Shown: positions 51,277 through 60,631, counted from the stretch's first letter. The stretch is DNA of 64,000 nucleotides from Pseudoalteromonas flavipulchra NCIMB 2033 = ATCC BAA-314 (GCA_000814665.1 JWIH01000020.1:434001-498000), one strand, 5' to 3'. Numbers and translations are program-made. Notes: generated by a model not told the origin, from the sequence alone.

Positions 51277-51895
51277 GAAGTACTATTTCCTAAAGTTGTT
51301 GTTCATACTTGTTATTGTAATGACGCCGTTAAGCGCAAATGCCAAGCAAAAACTCATGATAGTTGGTGATAGCTTAAGCGCCGCTTATGGCCTGAAACAA
51401 GATGATGGTTGGGTTAAATTGTTACAAAATAAATACGAAACAGAACAAAATCCGATCGAAATTATCAATGTTAGCGTTAGCGGTCAAACAACAGGTAATG
51501 CTGTGGCAAAACTAAATCAGCAATTGAAAACGATTTCGCCTACTCATGTATTAATCGAGTTGGGCGGTAATGATGGCTTGCGCGGTTTCCCTGTGAAAAG
51601 GTTAAAGGCAAATCTCACACAGCTGGTGCAATCTAGTCAACAAGCAGGCGCCAACGTTGCTGTAATGGAAATCCAAATACCTCCTAACTTAGGTCCACGT
51701 TATACCAGTATGTTTACCGAGAGCTACCAACAAGTGACAGAGCAAACCGGTAGCTATCTAATGCCCTACTTTATGTTAGAAGTGGCGGACAAACCGGAGT
51801 TAATGCAAAACGATAACCTACACCCAAACAAAGAAGCACAACCTCTAATCCGCGACTTTATGTATCAAGAAATAAATCAATGGCTGACAAAGTAA
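51275..51895 (+). CDS. tesA: Periplasmic lysophospholipase/arylesterase TesA
   Basis: This 206-residue enzyme has a signal peptide (LKLLFILVIVMTPLSANA) and the SGNH hydrolase blocks: GDSLSAAYGL with nucleophile S33, GQTTGNAV, GGNDGLRG and DNLHPN with D180 and H183 of the triad. E. coli TesA hydrolyses acyl-CoA thioesters and lysophospholipids in the periplasm. Its neighbours YbbA and YbbP are the same as in E. coli, so the cluster is conserved. A terminator hairpin follows. Confidence 0.93.
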   Translation: MKYYFLKLLFILVIVMTPLSANAKQKLMIVGDSLSAAYGLKQDDGWVKLLQNKYETEQNPIEIINVSVSGQTTGNAVAKLNQQLKTISPTHVLIELGGNDGLRGFPVKRLKANLTQLVQSSQQAGANVAVMEIQIPPNLGPRYTSMFTESYQQVTEQTGSYLMPYFMLEVADKPELMQNDNLHPNKEAQPLIRDFMYQEINQWLTK

Positions 51896-51912
51896 GCATA
51901 CTAAGCGCGAAA

Positions 51913-51935
51913 AAACCCGCTAAGAGCGCGGGTTT
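51913..51935. terminator. Terminator after tesA
   Basis: AAACCCGC (51913-51920) pairs with GCGGGTTT (51928-51935) across TAAGAGC, with A and T runs on both sides, between the convergent tesA and protease genes. Confidence 0.8.
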
Positions 51936-51971
51936 GGGTGTGTTTTAGTTTGAAACTTGAACATAAAGCGA

Positions 51972-52712
51972 TTACTTGAAGTTTGCGATGCTCGTTTTAG
52001 TCGCATCTACCGTTTTCCAAGCATATGATTGACCAACGACACCGTAAGGCACACCGCCAAGAGACCAGTTCGGGTTTGCGAAGTAGTCGTACTGTGTTGC
52101 ATTACCAAATACATGTGGGTAAGCCATGATACTGGCGAAGTTGTCTTGTACACCGTGGCCCATGCCATCAACGTATACACCACCGCTGGTGTCACCTTGT
52201 TTGCGTGAATGCGCTAGACCTTGATTGTGGCCAAGTTCATGAACAAATGTTGTTGCACCACAATCGATACCTGTAATGCTGAACATACGGTTGCTCATGC
52301 TTGAATATAGGTTGCCATTGCTACCTTGACCTACCCAAGCTAGACCACATGTGATGTAGTTACCATTGCGCTCACCTGTACCAAGTACTGCGACCATATC
52401 TGCACGCCAAGTATTACGTAGGTTAGCTACATAGCTGCTGTTAGTCACAGAGTCTAACCAAGCACTCGTTGGTGTGATGTTGTAGTTACCTAAGTTTTGC
52501 GTACCTGCAAGGCGTAGTTGCAGATCGATACCGTTCTGGCTGTAAACTTGGTTTGTAAACGCAATCAACTGATTGATTTTAGTATTAATGTTTGATGTAG
52601 CAGCCGCTGACTGGTCAGTATAAAGAATACCGATATCAACGGTGACTGCTGATGCGCTTGCAGATAGAGCGAGTGCTGTTGCCAGCGATGCTGCCTTTAC
52701 TGTTGTATTCAT
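51972..52712 (-). CDS. Secreted zinc metalloprotease (metzincin, reprolysin-like)
   Basis: This 246-residue protein has a signal peptide (AASLATALALSASASA). The zinc motif HELGHNQGLAH occupies residues 158-168, with three histidines, catalytic E159 and G165 of metzincins. A Met-turn follows (SIMAYPHVF). Mature sequence starts soon after the signal (VTVDIGILYTDQ), so the protein has no propeptide of its own, unlike most members. The upstream co-oriented gene, 15 bp away, encodes a secreted propeptide-like protein that may fill that role. The substrate is unknown; extracellular or periplasmic protein breakdown is likely. Confidence 0.88.
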   Translation of the reverse strand: MNTTVKAASLATALALSASASAVTVDIGILYTDQSAAATSNINTKINQLIAFTNQVYSQNGIDLQLRLAGTQNLGNYNITPTSAWLDSVTNSSYVANLRNTWRADMVAVLGTGERNGNYITCGLAWVGQGSNGNLYSSMSNRMFSITGIDCGATTFVHELGHNQGLAHSRKQGDTSGGVYVDGMGHGVQDNFASIMAYPHVFGNATQYDYFANPNWSLGGVPYGVVGQSYAWKTVDATKTSIANFK

Positions 52713-52727
52713 TGTTTTTCCTTTCTT

Positions 52728-53429
52728 TTAGTTAACGTTACTTTTGGGTTGAAAAATATCTTCCTTCACAGAAACTGAGTTATGTTCTGTTTCGTCATGA
52801 CTATCATGCGGATGCAGTTCTTCTTCTTTGTGAGAGCGATATAAGTCTCGCTTGGCTGCGATCCAGCCAAATTGGTCTTTTGACTCGAATACATAGTTGC
52901 CGCTTGGTGCGGTGAGTTGACCATATACGGCGTCTTTGCCTACCGTCAAAACGGTGGTATGGAAACGACCATCAGCACCAGTGACCTTACCAAAGACGCT
53001 TTTATCGCCGTTTTCTGCCAAGGATATGCCGGTCACTTCTGCTACAAATGACTCTTGTGTTTGCGGAATAAGCAATTCAAAGTTATCGCCGCCTTCTAAT
53101 TTTCTGAGTGTAGGTAAGTCAAATTCAATATAAGCTTCATTGTTTAAGTCTTGTGGTAAAACCTTTGCGGCTGACAGCACGGCTTTTGCTTTATTCGATA
53201 CCTTATTCACCGCATAAAAGTCGCTACTTTTTTGTATTGGCGCTGCTGTAGTGATGGCTTGCTTAGAACCTTGTTCAAGCGTGTCAAGCTCTAGGGTCGC
53301 CTTCGACTCACCTTCTGTGTTGTTCGAAACTTGAATTACATTTGCATGTGAAAGTTGAGCTTCAGGCATCATTTTCCAAAAAGCAATTCCAATAAAACCA
53401 ACAAGTAATGCAACAATGAGCAATCGCAT
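52728..53429 (-). CDS. Secreted propeptide-like protein upstream of the metalloprotease
   Basis: This 233-residue protein has an N-terminal hydrophobic segment (LLIVALLVGFIGIAFW) as signal or anchor. Its middle part (YIEFDLPTLRKLEGGDNFELLI, FVAEVTGISLAENGDKSVFGKV, TTVLTVGKDAVYGQLTAPSGNYVF) resembles the propeptide of bacterial reprolysin-like proteases. The C-terminus is rich in His, Asp and Glu (HKEEELHPHDSHDETEH), which could bind zinc. It precedes the protease gene by 15 bp. It may fold or inhibit the protease in trans. The similarity was judged by eye; alternative roles are possible. Confidence 0.6.
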   Translation of the reverse strand: MRLLIVALLVGFIGIAFWKMMPEAQLSHANVIQVSNNTEGESKATLELDTLEQGSKQAITTAAPIQKSSDFYAVNKVSNKAKAVLSAAKVLPQDLNNEAYIEFDLPTLRKLEGGDNFELLIPQTQESFVAEVTGISLAENGDKSVFGKVTGADGRFHTTVLTVGKDAVYGQLTAPSGNYVFESKDQFGWIAAKRDLYRSHKEEELHPHDSHDETEHNSVSVKEDIFQPKSNVN

Positions 53430-53763
53430 AATCCACCACGAATACGTTAATAAGTGGTGAAATACTATTCATTTTGAGGGTTTGTGATCAACTTTAAATT
53501 TACCAAACGTTTTCATTTGTATTCATTAAAATTAAATATCTTCATGATATATATGTATAAATCTCATTAACAAATCTTTACAATGTGGTGTGGTTAAATG
53601 TGTTAAGCAGTGGGGTTGTCAAACTAATGTAACTAAAGTGTGTCTTTTTAAAGTGATTGATTAAATTGACTTTATTTTTTCAATTAGTGGCATTATTTAT
53701 CTGTTAGTCTCTATCTAGTTGATTTGTATATTTAAAGTTTTCAGCTTTAGTTGACGCTTTTAT
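53430..53763. other. AT-rich intergenic region, nothing clear
   Basis: This 334-bp AT-rich stretch lies upstream of the propeptide/protease unit and downstream of the acyltransferase gene (all on the minus strand). It must contain the protease promoter, but no clear operator, hairpin or small gene was seen. Confidence 0.4.
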
Positions 53764-54357
53764 TCATAGTCCTGATGCGTGTTCAGGGTATTTTGCCATT
53801 TGTTTTGAAAACTGTTGTTTGACTTGGTGAAGTAACTGATCTGGAGTGAGCTCTGTAGTATTGTTAATCGCCGGCATAACAACAAAAGTTTTACTACGGT
53901 AGTCTATTGCCATAGGCACAATGGGGACTTTGGCGGATTGTGCGATGTAGATAAAACCTTTTTTCCATTCTGAGGTGTATTTACGAGTCCCTTCTGGGGC
54001 TAAGCCCAAAATTAATTTGTCGTTGGCATTGAAGATATCGCGAACCTGCGTGACCATACCATGAGGTGTATCTCGCCTAACCGGAATACCGCCCCATTTG
54101 CGTAATAGCCAGCCAAATGGTGGGATAAAAATGGTGTGCTTGCCTAAAAAACGAATTTCAACATCAAGTGCAAGCTTGACAGCAATGCCAATAAAGAAAT
54201 CCCAGTTTGATGTATGCGGCGCGACGGCTGCTACGAATTTGTCTTCACATGGGAAAGTGCCAGCTATCCTCCATCCCATCATCTTAAGCATCAAGTTTCC
54301 AAGCTTTCGACCAATAGGGCTGTTCGAGCGTGGGATATTAGGTGGAATATTGATCAA
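53764..54357 (-). CDS. PlsC-family lysophospholipid-type acyltransferase
   Basis: A 197-residue protein with the acyltransferase HX4D motif: APHTSNWDFFIG, H48 and D53, and the second motif GLAPEGTRKYTSEWKKGFIYIA. It belongs to the PlsC/1-acyl-glycerol-phosphate acyltransferase superfamily, which moves acyl chains to lysophospholipids or lipid A precursors. It acts at the membrane but shows no strong membrane helix. No operon partner is present. Confidence 0.85.
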   Translation of the reverse strand: MINIPPNIPRSNSPIGRKLGNLMLKMMGWRIAGTFPCEDKFVAAVAPHTSNWDFFIGIAVKLALDVEIRFLGKHTIFIPPFGWLLRKWGGIPVRRDTPHGMVTQVRDIFNANDKLILGLAPEGTRKYTSEWKKGFIYIAQSAKVPIVPMAIDYRSKTFVVMPAINNTTELTPDQLLHQVKQQFSKQMAKYPEHASGL

Positions 54358-54647
54358 GGTAATGGCCTTCTTTGTTTTTGTTATTTATTGGTGGTGAATT
54401 TATTTTAGTAGACAGTTTTGGGGCTTGTTGACCTTTGCTGCAAAAACAAAATTGAAAGATAAGCAGGCCATAAGTACCAAACGCAGGTGTGCGATGCCAT
54501 CATATAAAATGAACTACTGATTAGGCAGAGAAATCTACAAAAGCATCATTGAACTAATATAGATCCCTTACTGCTGTATCCCAGCCCCAGATTAATTAAC
54601 CAAAGCCGATAATTCAAGTTTCAATAGCTTGTCGCTCTGAGCTAGGT
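54358..54647. other. Intergenic region, nothing recognised
   Basis: This 290-bp gap lies upstream of the acyltransferase gene. No repeat or hairpin of note was seen. Its promoter should be here. Confidence 0.35.
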
Positions 54648-55535
54648 TTAGTTGGGGGATATGCACTGGTGGATAGGTTGCCAAGTATATTTGGGGTTAA
54701 ACAGGATATCCCTTGTGTGGCCACTCAAGTTTGGGTTTTGCAGTTTTAATGCTTTTCTCTCTTCAAATTTAGCCTTTGCAATGGCTTCACGAGTAATTGG
54801 ATGATTGAAAAACAGTTTATCAAACGAGCCGTCTTCTATTGCTTTGTTGAGGCCATAGGTAAGGCGCTCCTTGAGTCGGCGATTGTTTTTATTAACGAAA
54901 AAATACATGGCGGCGGGATAACAAAACGCGAACTTGGACTCCACCACTGCACTATTCATACTTTGTAACTCCGTCCATGGTTCGTGAAGCGCGCGAGGGA
55001 AGAGCTCAAAGCGCTTTTCTTCTAGCATTTTAGGTAATAGGGCAGCCATGCTAGTAACCACAACAAAGCCATTTTTTTCGTAGATTGAGGTATCAGGCCA
55101 ATCGATACCACTGCCAAGCGTAAAGCTCATTAATTGGGCGGGTGAATTAAGTAAGGAGAGTCTTTCTTCGCTATCTTTATGGATCAGAAATAAACGCGCG
55201 CCCATCATTCCTTTTAGTAGAGGCACATATACCGTCGCTAAACTTTTTTCCCTTTGGATTGACGTCATGCTCCAGTGAACATCTAAAAGCTTCCCTTGCT
55301 CCAAAATTTCTAAGGTGCGTCCTTGGGGAGTGTGATCGAAAGAGTTTTCACTGAGTTGGTAGGCACCGTATTTATCGCGGCTCTTATTTAGAGCCAGTCT
55401 TAATAACGCGATATAGTAGTCTTGCTTGGGATCGGCAAATTCTTTAGAGATGTTATAGCGCACAAGATCGCTTGCACAGATGCTATATGACGTTAGTAAT
55501 ATGAAGGTTAAAACCAGCTTTATTGAGGCTATCAT
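54648..55535 (-). CDS. Periplasmic substrate-binding-like protein (PBP2 fold)
   Basis: This 295-residue protein has a signal peptide (IKLVLTFILLTSYSICAS). The mature part reads like a family 3 binding protein lacking a transporter: DPKQDYYIALLRLALNK, LDVHWSMTSIQREKSLATVYVPLLKG, LGSGIDWPD and FAFCYPAAMYFFV. Orphan members are common in marine bacteria; the ligand is unknown. ATG 55535 is preceded by GAGGAAAAGGA. The gene lies downstream of a tandem duplicated promoter segment. Confidence 0.8.
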   Translation of the reverse strand: MIASIKLVLTFILLTSYSICASDLVRYNISKEFADPKQDYYIALLRLALNKSRDKYGAYQLSENSFDHTPQGRTLEILEQGKLLDVHWSMTSIQREKSLATVYVPLLKGMMGARLFLIHKDSEERLSLLNSPAQLMSFTLGSGIDWPDTSIYEKNGFVVVTSMAALLPKMLEEKRFELFPRALHEPWTELQSMNSAVVESKFAFCYPAAMYFFVNKNNRRLKERLTYGLNKAIEDGSFDKLFFNHPITREAIAKAKFEERKALKLQNPNLSGHTRDILFNPKYTWQPIHQCISPN

Positions 55536-55536
55536 T

Positions 55537-55703
55537 CCTTTTCCTCGTCGCGCGTTCACAATGTATGCTTTAACTTTAGCGCAGAACATGAGTTGATAAA
55601 GTAAAAAAGCACCGAAGTGCCTTTTCCTCGTCGCGCGTTCACAATGTATGCTTTAACTTTAGCGCAGAACGTGAGTTGATAAAGTAAAAAAGACACCGAA
55701 GTG
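55537..55703 (-). repeat. 83-bp tandem duplication with terminator and promoter
   Basis: Two copies of an 83-84 bp unit lie head to tail at 55537-55619 and 55620-55703. They begin CCTTTTCCTCGTCGCGCG and differ by one substitution (ACATG/ACGTG) and one inserted base. Each unit carries a GCACTTCGGTGC-type hairpin with a UUCG loop followed by T's on the minus strand, a terminator for the DUF6702 gene, and the leader of the binding-protein gene. Confidence 0.85.
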
Positions 55704-55730
55704 CCTTTTTACTTTAGCGAGTTAGATAAC

Positions 55731-56219
55731 CTAAAACGTGACGCTTAGCCAATCATCATTGCCATCAAAGTGCAGCGACCTGACTTTTCCTTTGCCTTCG
55801 AAGTTTACTAAATTGACTTGTTCTGACCACACATCTCTGAGTGCATTGTGACGCATTTTAAGCTCTGTTATTGGTGAGAACAGCGGGGTTTCTTGATATA
55901 CCCAAAAGAATTGGCCATCGATTTCCGCACCAACCAAATTTAAAGGCAGAACTTTCCCTGCGCCTGTTTTTATTTCAACGTGCTTACTGACATAATCCGC
56001 AAAGCTTGCTCTATCTGCAGCATTGTTAAAGATGTCGGCATTGTGACTCAGTAGGCTCTCTATCGCATGCTCAGTATCATGGAGATAAAATCTGTGCATG
56101 ATCTCGATATTGCCACTGCGTTCGTTAAATAAAACAGTGGTGATCGCTGCTTTTAATTGGTGCGCCTGACAAAGCGGCGAAATCAGCACAAATAAACAGG
56201 CTAAGCGCCAGGTTTTCAT
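55731..56219 (-). CDS. DUF6702 protein
   Basis: A 162-residue protein with a signal peptide (LACLFVLISPLCQAHQLKAA). The mature sequence matches DUF6702 (FNERSGNIEIMHRFYLHDTEHAIESLLS, TELKMRHNALRDVW). Function unknown. Its start codon overlaps the stop codon of the M1 peptidase gene by one base (TAATG), so the two are coupled and may work together in the periplasm. A UUCG-loop terminator follows. Confidence 0.83.
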   Translation of the reverse strand: MKTWRLACLFVLISPLCQAHQLKAAITTVLFNERSGNIEIMHRFYLHDTEHAIESLLSHNADIFNNAADRASFADYVSKHVEIKTGAGKVLPLNLVGAEIDGQFFWVYQETPLFSPITELKMRHNALRDVWSEQVNLVNFEGKGKVRSLHFDGNDDWLSVTF

Positions 56220-58642
56220 TAGTTATCCTTTTTCTCTTCGAATGGTTTTAGCTCGGCTTTCACGTCTTGCATGATATCGCGATACACTTTACCTTCACGC
56301 TCTTTCTTTTTATAGAGTTCGAGGCGGGATTCTATAATGCGCCTTGGGTAATGATTATTCTCGATATCAACGTCAGCAGTTTCCCATCGCGGATCAACAG
56401 TCACGGATGCAAGCGGCTTATCTTTATCTGTAATAATTAGCTTGCTGACGTTACGGGTATTGCGACGCCAAATCTCGGCAGGGATAGTTCGCTCTTCTTT
56501 GCTACCATCTTGGTACGTGAGCTCAAGTAAGATTGGCATCACGAGTCCACCGACATTACTAAACTTAAGCACATAATAGTTTTTGTCTTCTTTTACCGCG
56601 CGCTCAAGGGTACGTTTTTCCCAAGGTTTGAGCTCAGATAAAAACTCACGATACTCATTTCGTTCTTCATTGGTTACCGTAAACTGGTCATTACTATCGT
56701 AAAAGTCTGTTATGTCTTGGTTTTTATCAATCCAAAGTGCGCGCCCTTGTTCTTGATTGCGTTTGACGAATAACGACATTGGTTTGTTCTTTTCAAACTC
56801 ACGTAGGCGGCCAAAATCGATGTCTGGGTTTTTGGTATCTAACCGCAATTGATAGATTTTATCTAATGAGATATCGACATGATCAGTGCTGTAAAACCAG
56901 CCGCGCCAGAACCAATCTAAATCGACCCCAGAAGCTTCCTCCATCGTTCTAAAGAAGTCGGCGGGCGTTGGGCGCTTATACTTCCAGCGTAAGGCATATT
57001 CTTTAAATGCAAAATCGAATAGCTCACGGCCTAAAATCACCTCGCGCAGAATGTTAAGAGCCGCAGCAGGCTTAGTGTAGGCATTTGGACCGAGATGCAA
57101 TACGCTGTCTGATTGCGTCATGATTGGAGACTGATCTTCAGATTTCATGTAGGCAGCAACATCTCTTGGCTCTACGCCCCAAGGAATGGTGGGATCCCAT
57201 TCGCGGCCGGCAACGCCATCTAAAAAGCTATTGAGGCCTTCGTCCATCCATGTCCATTGGCGCTCGTCTGAGTTGACTATCATGGGGAAGTAGATATGCC
57301 CCACTTCGTGAATGACAACGCCGATTAAAAAACGTTTCTCGGCCAGTGAATAGGTGCGAGAGCCATCATCTTGCAATTTCGTACGAGGACCATTGAAAGT
57401 GATCATCGGATATTCCATCCCACCGACAGGACCATTTACCGACTGCGCGGTTGGATAGGGGTAATCAAACGAGAAACGTGAATAGACTTCCATGGTATGA
57501 ATAACGGCTTCGGTGGAGTATTTTTTCCACAAGTCCCCCCCCTCTTTGGGGAAAAATGACATGGCCATCACGAGAGGCTGCTCGTCACCACCTTGCTGAT
57601 AGCCTTTAGCATCCCACATAAATTTACGTGATGAAGCCCACGCAAAATCGCGCACATTCTTGGCCTTAAAGCGCCACGTTTTTGTGTCATCTGTGCCGGC
57701 TTTTTCGTTTTCTAGCGCTTCTTCTTCAGTAACGACAAATACCGGGCGTTTTGCTGTTTTTGCTTGCGCTAGTCTGTCACGCTGGGTTTTGCTCAGAACT
57801 TGCTTTGGGTTATCTAACTCACCGGTTGCAGAAACGATATGATCGGCCGGCACCGTGATTTCAACGTCGTAGTCACCAAATTCGAGCGTGAACTCACCAC
57901 TGCCAAGAAACGCCTTATTGGTCCAAGCTTCATAATCTGTATACGCCGTTAGACGAGGGAACCATTGCGCGAGCAAAAAGATGTCATTACCATCTTTTTC
58001 AAAGTGCTCATAACCCGAACGTGCGCCAACCGCATCTTCTTCAACAATATTAAAGGCGAAGTCCATGCTAAATTGCAGATCTTTACCTGATTTGAGCGGT
58101 TCGTTTAGGTCAACACGCATCATGGTATCAACAATCGTGACCTTGAGCGGTTTACCGCGACCATCCTTGACATTATTGATGACAAAACCAAGCTCAGTGT
58201 CATCCATAAACTGCTGGCGTCTGAGTTGATTTAGTGAAATTTTTGCATGTTTTGTAACCGGATTACTCTGTAATTCGTTCCCAAAAGTTGCAGTTCGTTC
58301 AGCGATTGAATCGTTTTTGAAGATATTTTGGTCTAATTGTAGCCATAAATATTTGAGGGTGTGAGGAGAGTTATTTTTGTAATTTATGGTCTGCGTAGCG
58401 GTTAATCTTTTGGCTTTCTCGTCCAAATTTACATCAATATCATAATCCACCTTTTGTTGCCAATAACGCTCTCCGGGCTCACCGGCTGCGCTGCGGTAGA
58501 TATTTGGGGTCGGTAAAGTCTCGTCTAATTGGCGAAACTTATCTTCAAAATGCCCTTTGGTTTGTGAAATGGCGCTGGCGTGTGCGACACCGGATAGCGC
58601 GAGTGCAACCAATAAAGGCATAGCTGGTGTTGATTTTTTCAT
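56219..58642 (-). CDS. M1-family metallopeptidase (aminopeptidase)
   Basis: An 807-residue secreted enzyme with a signal peptide (MPLLVALALSGVAHA). The zinc site is HEVGH at residues 445-449 with the third ligand E468 in WMDEGLNSF, giving HEXXH-X18-E as in gluzincins. The substrate-binding motif GPVGGMEYPMI replaces the usual GAMEN loop. It resembles M1 peptidases lacking the C-terminal ERAP domain. It trims amino acids from peptides in the periplasm or at the surface. ATG 58642 has GGGAAATAACA upstream. It is operon-linked to DUF6702. Confidence 0.9.
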   Translation of the reverse strand: MKKSTPAMPLLVALALSGVAHASAISQTKGHFEDKFRQLDETLPTPNIYRSAAGEPGERYWQQKVDYDIDVNLDEKAKRLTATQTINYKNNSPHTLKYLWLQLDQNIFKNDSIAERTATFGNELQSNPVTKHAKISLNQLRRQQFMDDTELGFVINNVKDGRGKPLKVTIVDTMMRVDLNEPLKSGKDLQFSMDFAFNIVEEDAVGARSGYEHFEKDGNDIFLLAQWFPRLTAYTDYEAWTNKAFLGSGEFTLEFGDYDVEITVPADHIVSATGELDNPKQVLSKTQRDRLAQAKTAKRPVFVVTEEEALENEKAGTDDTKTWRFKAKNVRDFAWASSRKFMWDAKGYQQGGDEQPLVMAMSFFPKEGGDLWKKYSTEAVIHTMEVYSRFSFDYPYPTAQSVNGPVGGMEYPMITFNGPRTKLQDDGSRTYSLAEKRFLIGVVIHEVGHIYFPMIVNSDERQWTWMDEGLNSFLDGVAGREWDPTIPWGVEPRDVAAYMKSEDQSPIMTQSDSVLHLGPNAYTKPAAALNILREVILGRELFDFAFKEYALRWKYKRPTPADFFRTMEEASGVDLDWFWRGWFYSTDHVDISLDKIYQLRLDTKNPDIDFGRLREFEKNKPMSLFVKRNQEQGRALWIDKNQDITDFYDSNDQFTVTNEERNEYREFLSELKPWEKRTLERAVKEDKNYYVLKFSNVGGLVMPILLELTYQDGSKEERTIPAEIWRRNTRNVSKLIITDKDKPLASVTVDPRWETADVDIENNHYPRRIIESRLELYKKKEREGKVYRDIMQDVKAELKPFEEKKDN

Positions 58643-59106
58643 TGTTATTTCCCGTTTTATCATGCCAAGGCATTGACCGATAAACATTTTTATTTCAGTT
58701 TTTTGCTCTGAGTGAGTAGAGGGGATTTACATGGTGACAAAGGAAGACAAATAAAACCTTCTACGTGTCAATAAACTGACAAATAAAAACACATAAATCA
58801 AAGTTTTGAGATAAAGTAACAAGATTTGGACACGACTGAAATGAGACTGTTTTGAGTGTTTTTTAATCTGTTGTTTTTGATAGAAAAAATATAGTGGTCT
58901 AAAAAATTAATTTGTATGCCAAAAAGGTATTTTGCTGGGTTATTGTGTACATTTTATAAATAAATAAATAAAGAAAACAAAATTAGTTGTTGATATTGAC
59001 CCAAGTTTGTCTTTAAAATCGCGCACTTTACAATCTCTGGGTAAAACTGGCGTTAGTTTTGCTCTGTACTAAATACCCGTTTAGCGAATCGAATGTGGTG
59101 GGCAGT
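58643..59106. other. AT-rich intergenic region upstream of the M1 peptidase
   Basis: This 464-bp stretch separates the divergent peptidase and small-membrane-protein genes. It is AT-rich with short A-runs and TAAA repeats near 58960-58980. A short inverted pair TGTCA-N6-TGACA lies near 58767-58782. No larger structure was recognised. Confidence 0.4.
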
Positions 59107-59346
59107 ATGGATTTCTACATACTAAAAAAACAAGAGAAGTTTGTTGCAATTCCTGCAGACGAACAAAACTGTAAAGATTATTTAGATGACGGCTATTTTT
59201 ATGTTGATAAAGTAGCTGCCTGTAACGAGAAATCGGCGATTAAACGCGTGCAAGATAAGCATAGTCGTGTTTTCAAGTTACCTGCTAAATTCTTTTTACT
59301 GGCATTACCTATAATCATTTTTGCTTGGTGGCAGTTGACTCACTAA
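59107..59346 (+). CDS. Small protein with C-terminal membrane anchor
   Basis: A 79-residue protein not recognised. The N-terminus (MDFYILKKQEKFVAIPADEQ) is soluble, followed by DYLDDGYFYVDKVAACNEKSAIKRVQDKHS. The C-terminal 20 residues form one membrane helix (FFLLALPIIIFAWWQL). It is probably a tail-anchored or single-pass inner-membrane protein. A start at 59059 in the same frame is less likely. It precedes sbcD by 81 bp and may share its promoter. Confidence 0.6.
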   Translation: MDFYILKKQEKFVAIPADEQNCKDYLDDGYFYVDKVAACNEKSAIKRVQDKHSRVFKLPAKFFLLALPIIIFAWWQLTH

Positions 59347-59427
59347 GCTGTTAAAGCGTCAATATTCACAAGACGAATATTGCTCGACGATGCTATATTA
59401 GCGTTTCTATAGGAAAAGGAACGCTAA

Positions 59428-60627
59428 ATGAAGGTTTTACACACGTCTGACTGGCACTTAGGGCAATCGTTTTACGAGCATGATCGCAGTGAAGAGCATC
59501 AGCTGTTTTTAGACTGGCTATGCGATGCGCTGGTGGAACAGCAAGTCGATGTACTGTTGATCAGCGGTGATATTTTTCATACCGCAACACCGCCCGCCAG
59601 TGCTGAAAAGCAACTGTATACCTTTATCCAAAAAGCATCTCAACTTTGCCCTCAGCTGCACATTATTCTGATTGCAGGCAACCACGATTCCGCTAATCGC
59701 ATTGAAACCGCAAAACCACTCTTAACCTTATTCAACACCCATGTTATTGGGCGCTTTAACAAACAAGCGCCTGAACAAGTTGTTATCGATTTACCTATCG
59801 CAGCGCAGCATATGCATGTTGTGGCAATGCCATTTTTGCGCAGTGCTGATTTACCAAAACCGCTAGCTGACGAGTTTGACTATCAAACCGGGGTACAATT
59901 AGCTTATCAGCATGCGCTAAGCACGATAGAAGAAGTGAAAGGTCCTATTGTGCTAATGGGGCATCTGCACGCCAAGGGGGGAACGATTTCTGAAGATTCT
60001 GAGCGTAACCTCAACATTGGCGGTTTTGATGCGGTATCTGCAGGCGTGTTTGGCGAGCAGTTTGACTATGTTGCGTTAGGTCATTTACATAAAGCGCAAA
60101 CCGTCGCTAAGCAAAGTGCTATCAGATACTGCGGCACACCTTTGCCAATGTCATTTTCCGAACGCAATTATAAGCATCAGGTATTGCTCGCTGAATTTAA
60201 TGAGCAAGGTCTGGTCGATGTAAACCCCCTTTACGTTCCCCGTTTTAAAGATGTGCTATATATCCCTGAAAATGGTGCAAAGCGCTTGACTGAATTATGC
60301 GAAGCTATCGCGGCGCAGGATTTTAGCAAGTTCGATAGCGCTCCCTATATTCGCTTAAAATTATCTGCAGCGGAAACCAATAGCCGCTTTCGAGCTGAGA
60401 TTGATGAAGCGTTAAAAGGAAAGGATATTAAGTTTTGTGGTATTGAGCGGGTGTCTAAAGGCGCAGCTGCCAGTGAGTGGTTGTTTGAAGATTTGGGTAA
60501 AGTTGAATCGTTATCGCCCAATACCTTGTTGGATATTGCCTATCGCGAAATTGAACCTGAGCAGGAAAAGGCACCGGCGACATTGCATGAAAAGTTAGCT
60601 GAAGTGATCGCGAGCATGGAGGAGTAG
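59428..60627 (+). CDS. sbcD: DNA repair exonuclease subunit SbcD
   Basis: This 399-residue nuclease subunit has the calcineurin-like metal sites DWHLGQ at the start, LLISGDIFH, IAGNHDS and LMGHLHAKG then GHLHKAQT, typical of the Mre11/SbcD family. With SbcC it forms an ATP-dependent complex that cuts DNA hairpins and double-strand ends. The sbcC start is only 4 bp after its stop. A TATAGGAAAAGGA site lies upstream of the ATG. A recurring palindrome lies within the gene at 60219-60235. Confidence 0.95.
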   Translation: MKVLHTSDWHLGQSFYEHDRSEEHQLFLDWLCDALVEQQVDVLLISGDIFHTATPPASAEKQLYTFIQKASQLCPQLHIILIAGNHDSANRIETAKPLLTLFNTHVIGRFNKQAPEQVVIDLPIAAQHMHVVAMPFLRSADLPKPLADEFDYQTGVQLAYQHALSTIEEVKGPIVLMGHLHAKGGTISEDSERNLNIGGFDAVSAGVFGEQFDYVALGHLHKAQTVAKQSAIRYCGTPLPMSFSERNYKHQVLLAEFNEQGLVDVNPLYVPRFKDVLYIPENGAKRLTELCEAIAAQDFSKFDSAPYIRLKLSAAETNSRFRAEIDEALKGKDIKFCGIERVSKGAAASEWLFEDLGKVESLSPNTLLDIAYREIEPEQEKAPATLHEKLAEVIASMEE

Positions 60628-60631
60628 GGCG

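Noticed and set aside
55537-55703. Tandem duplication as a CRISPR or satellite array
   Set aside because: There are just two nearly identical units that contain a terminator and leader; no spacers.
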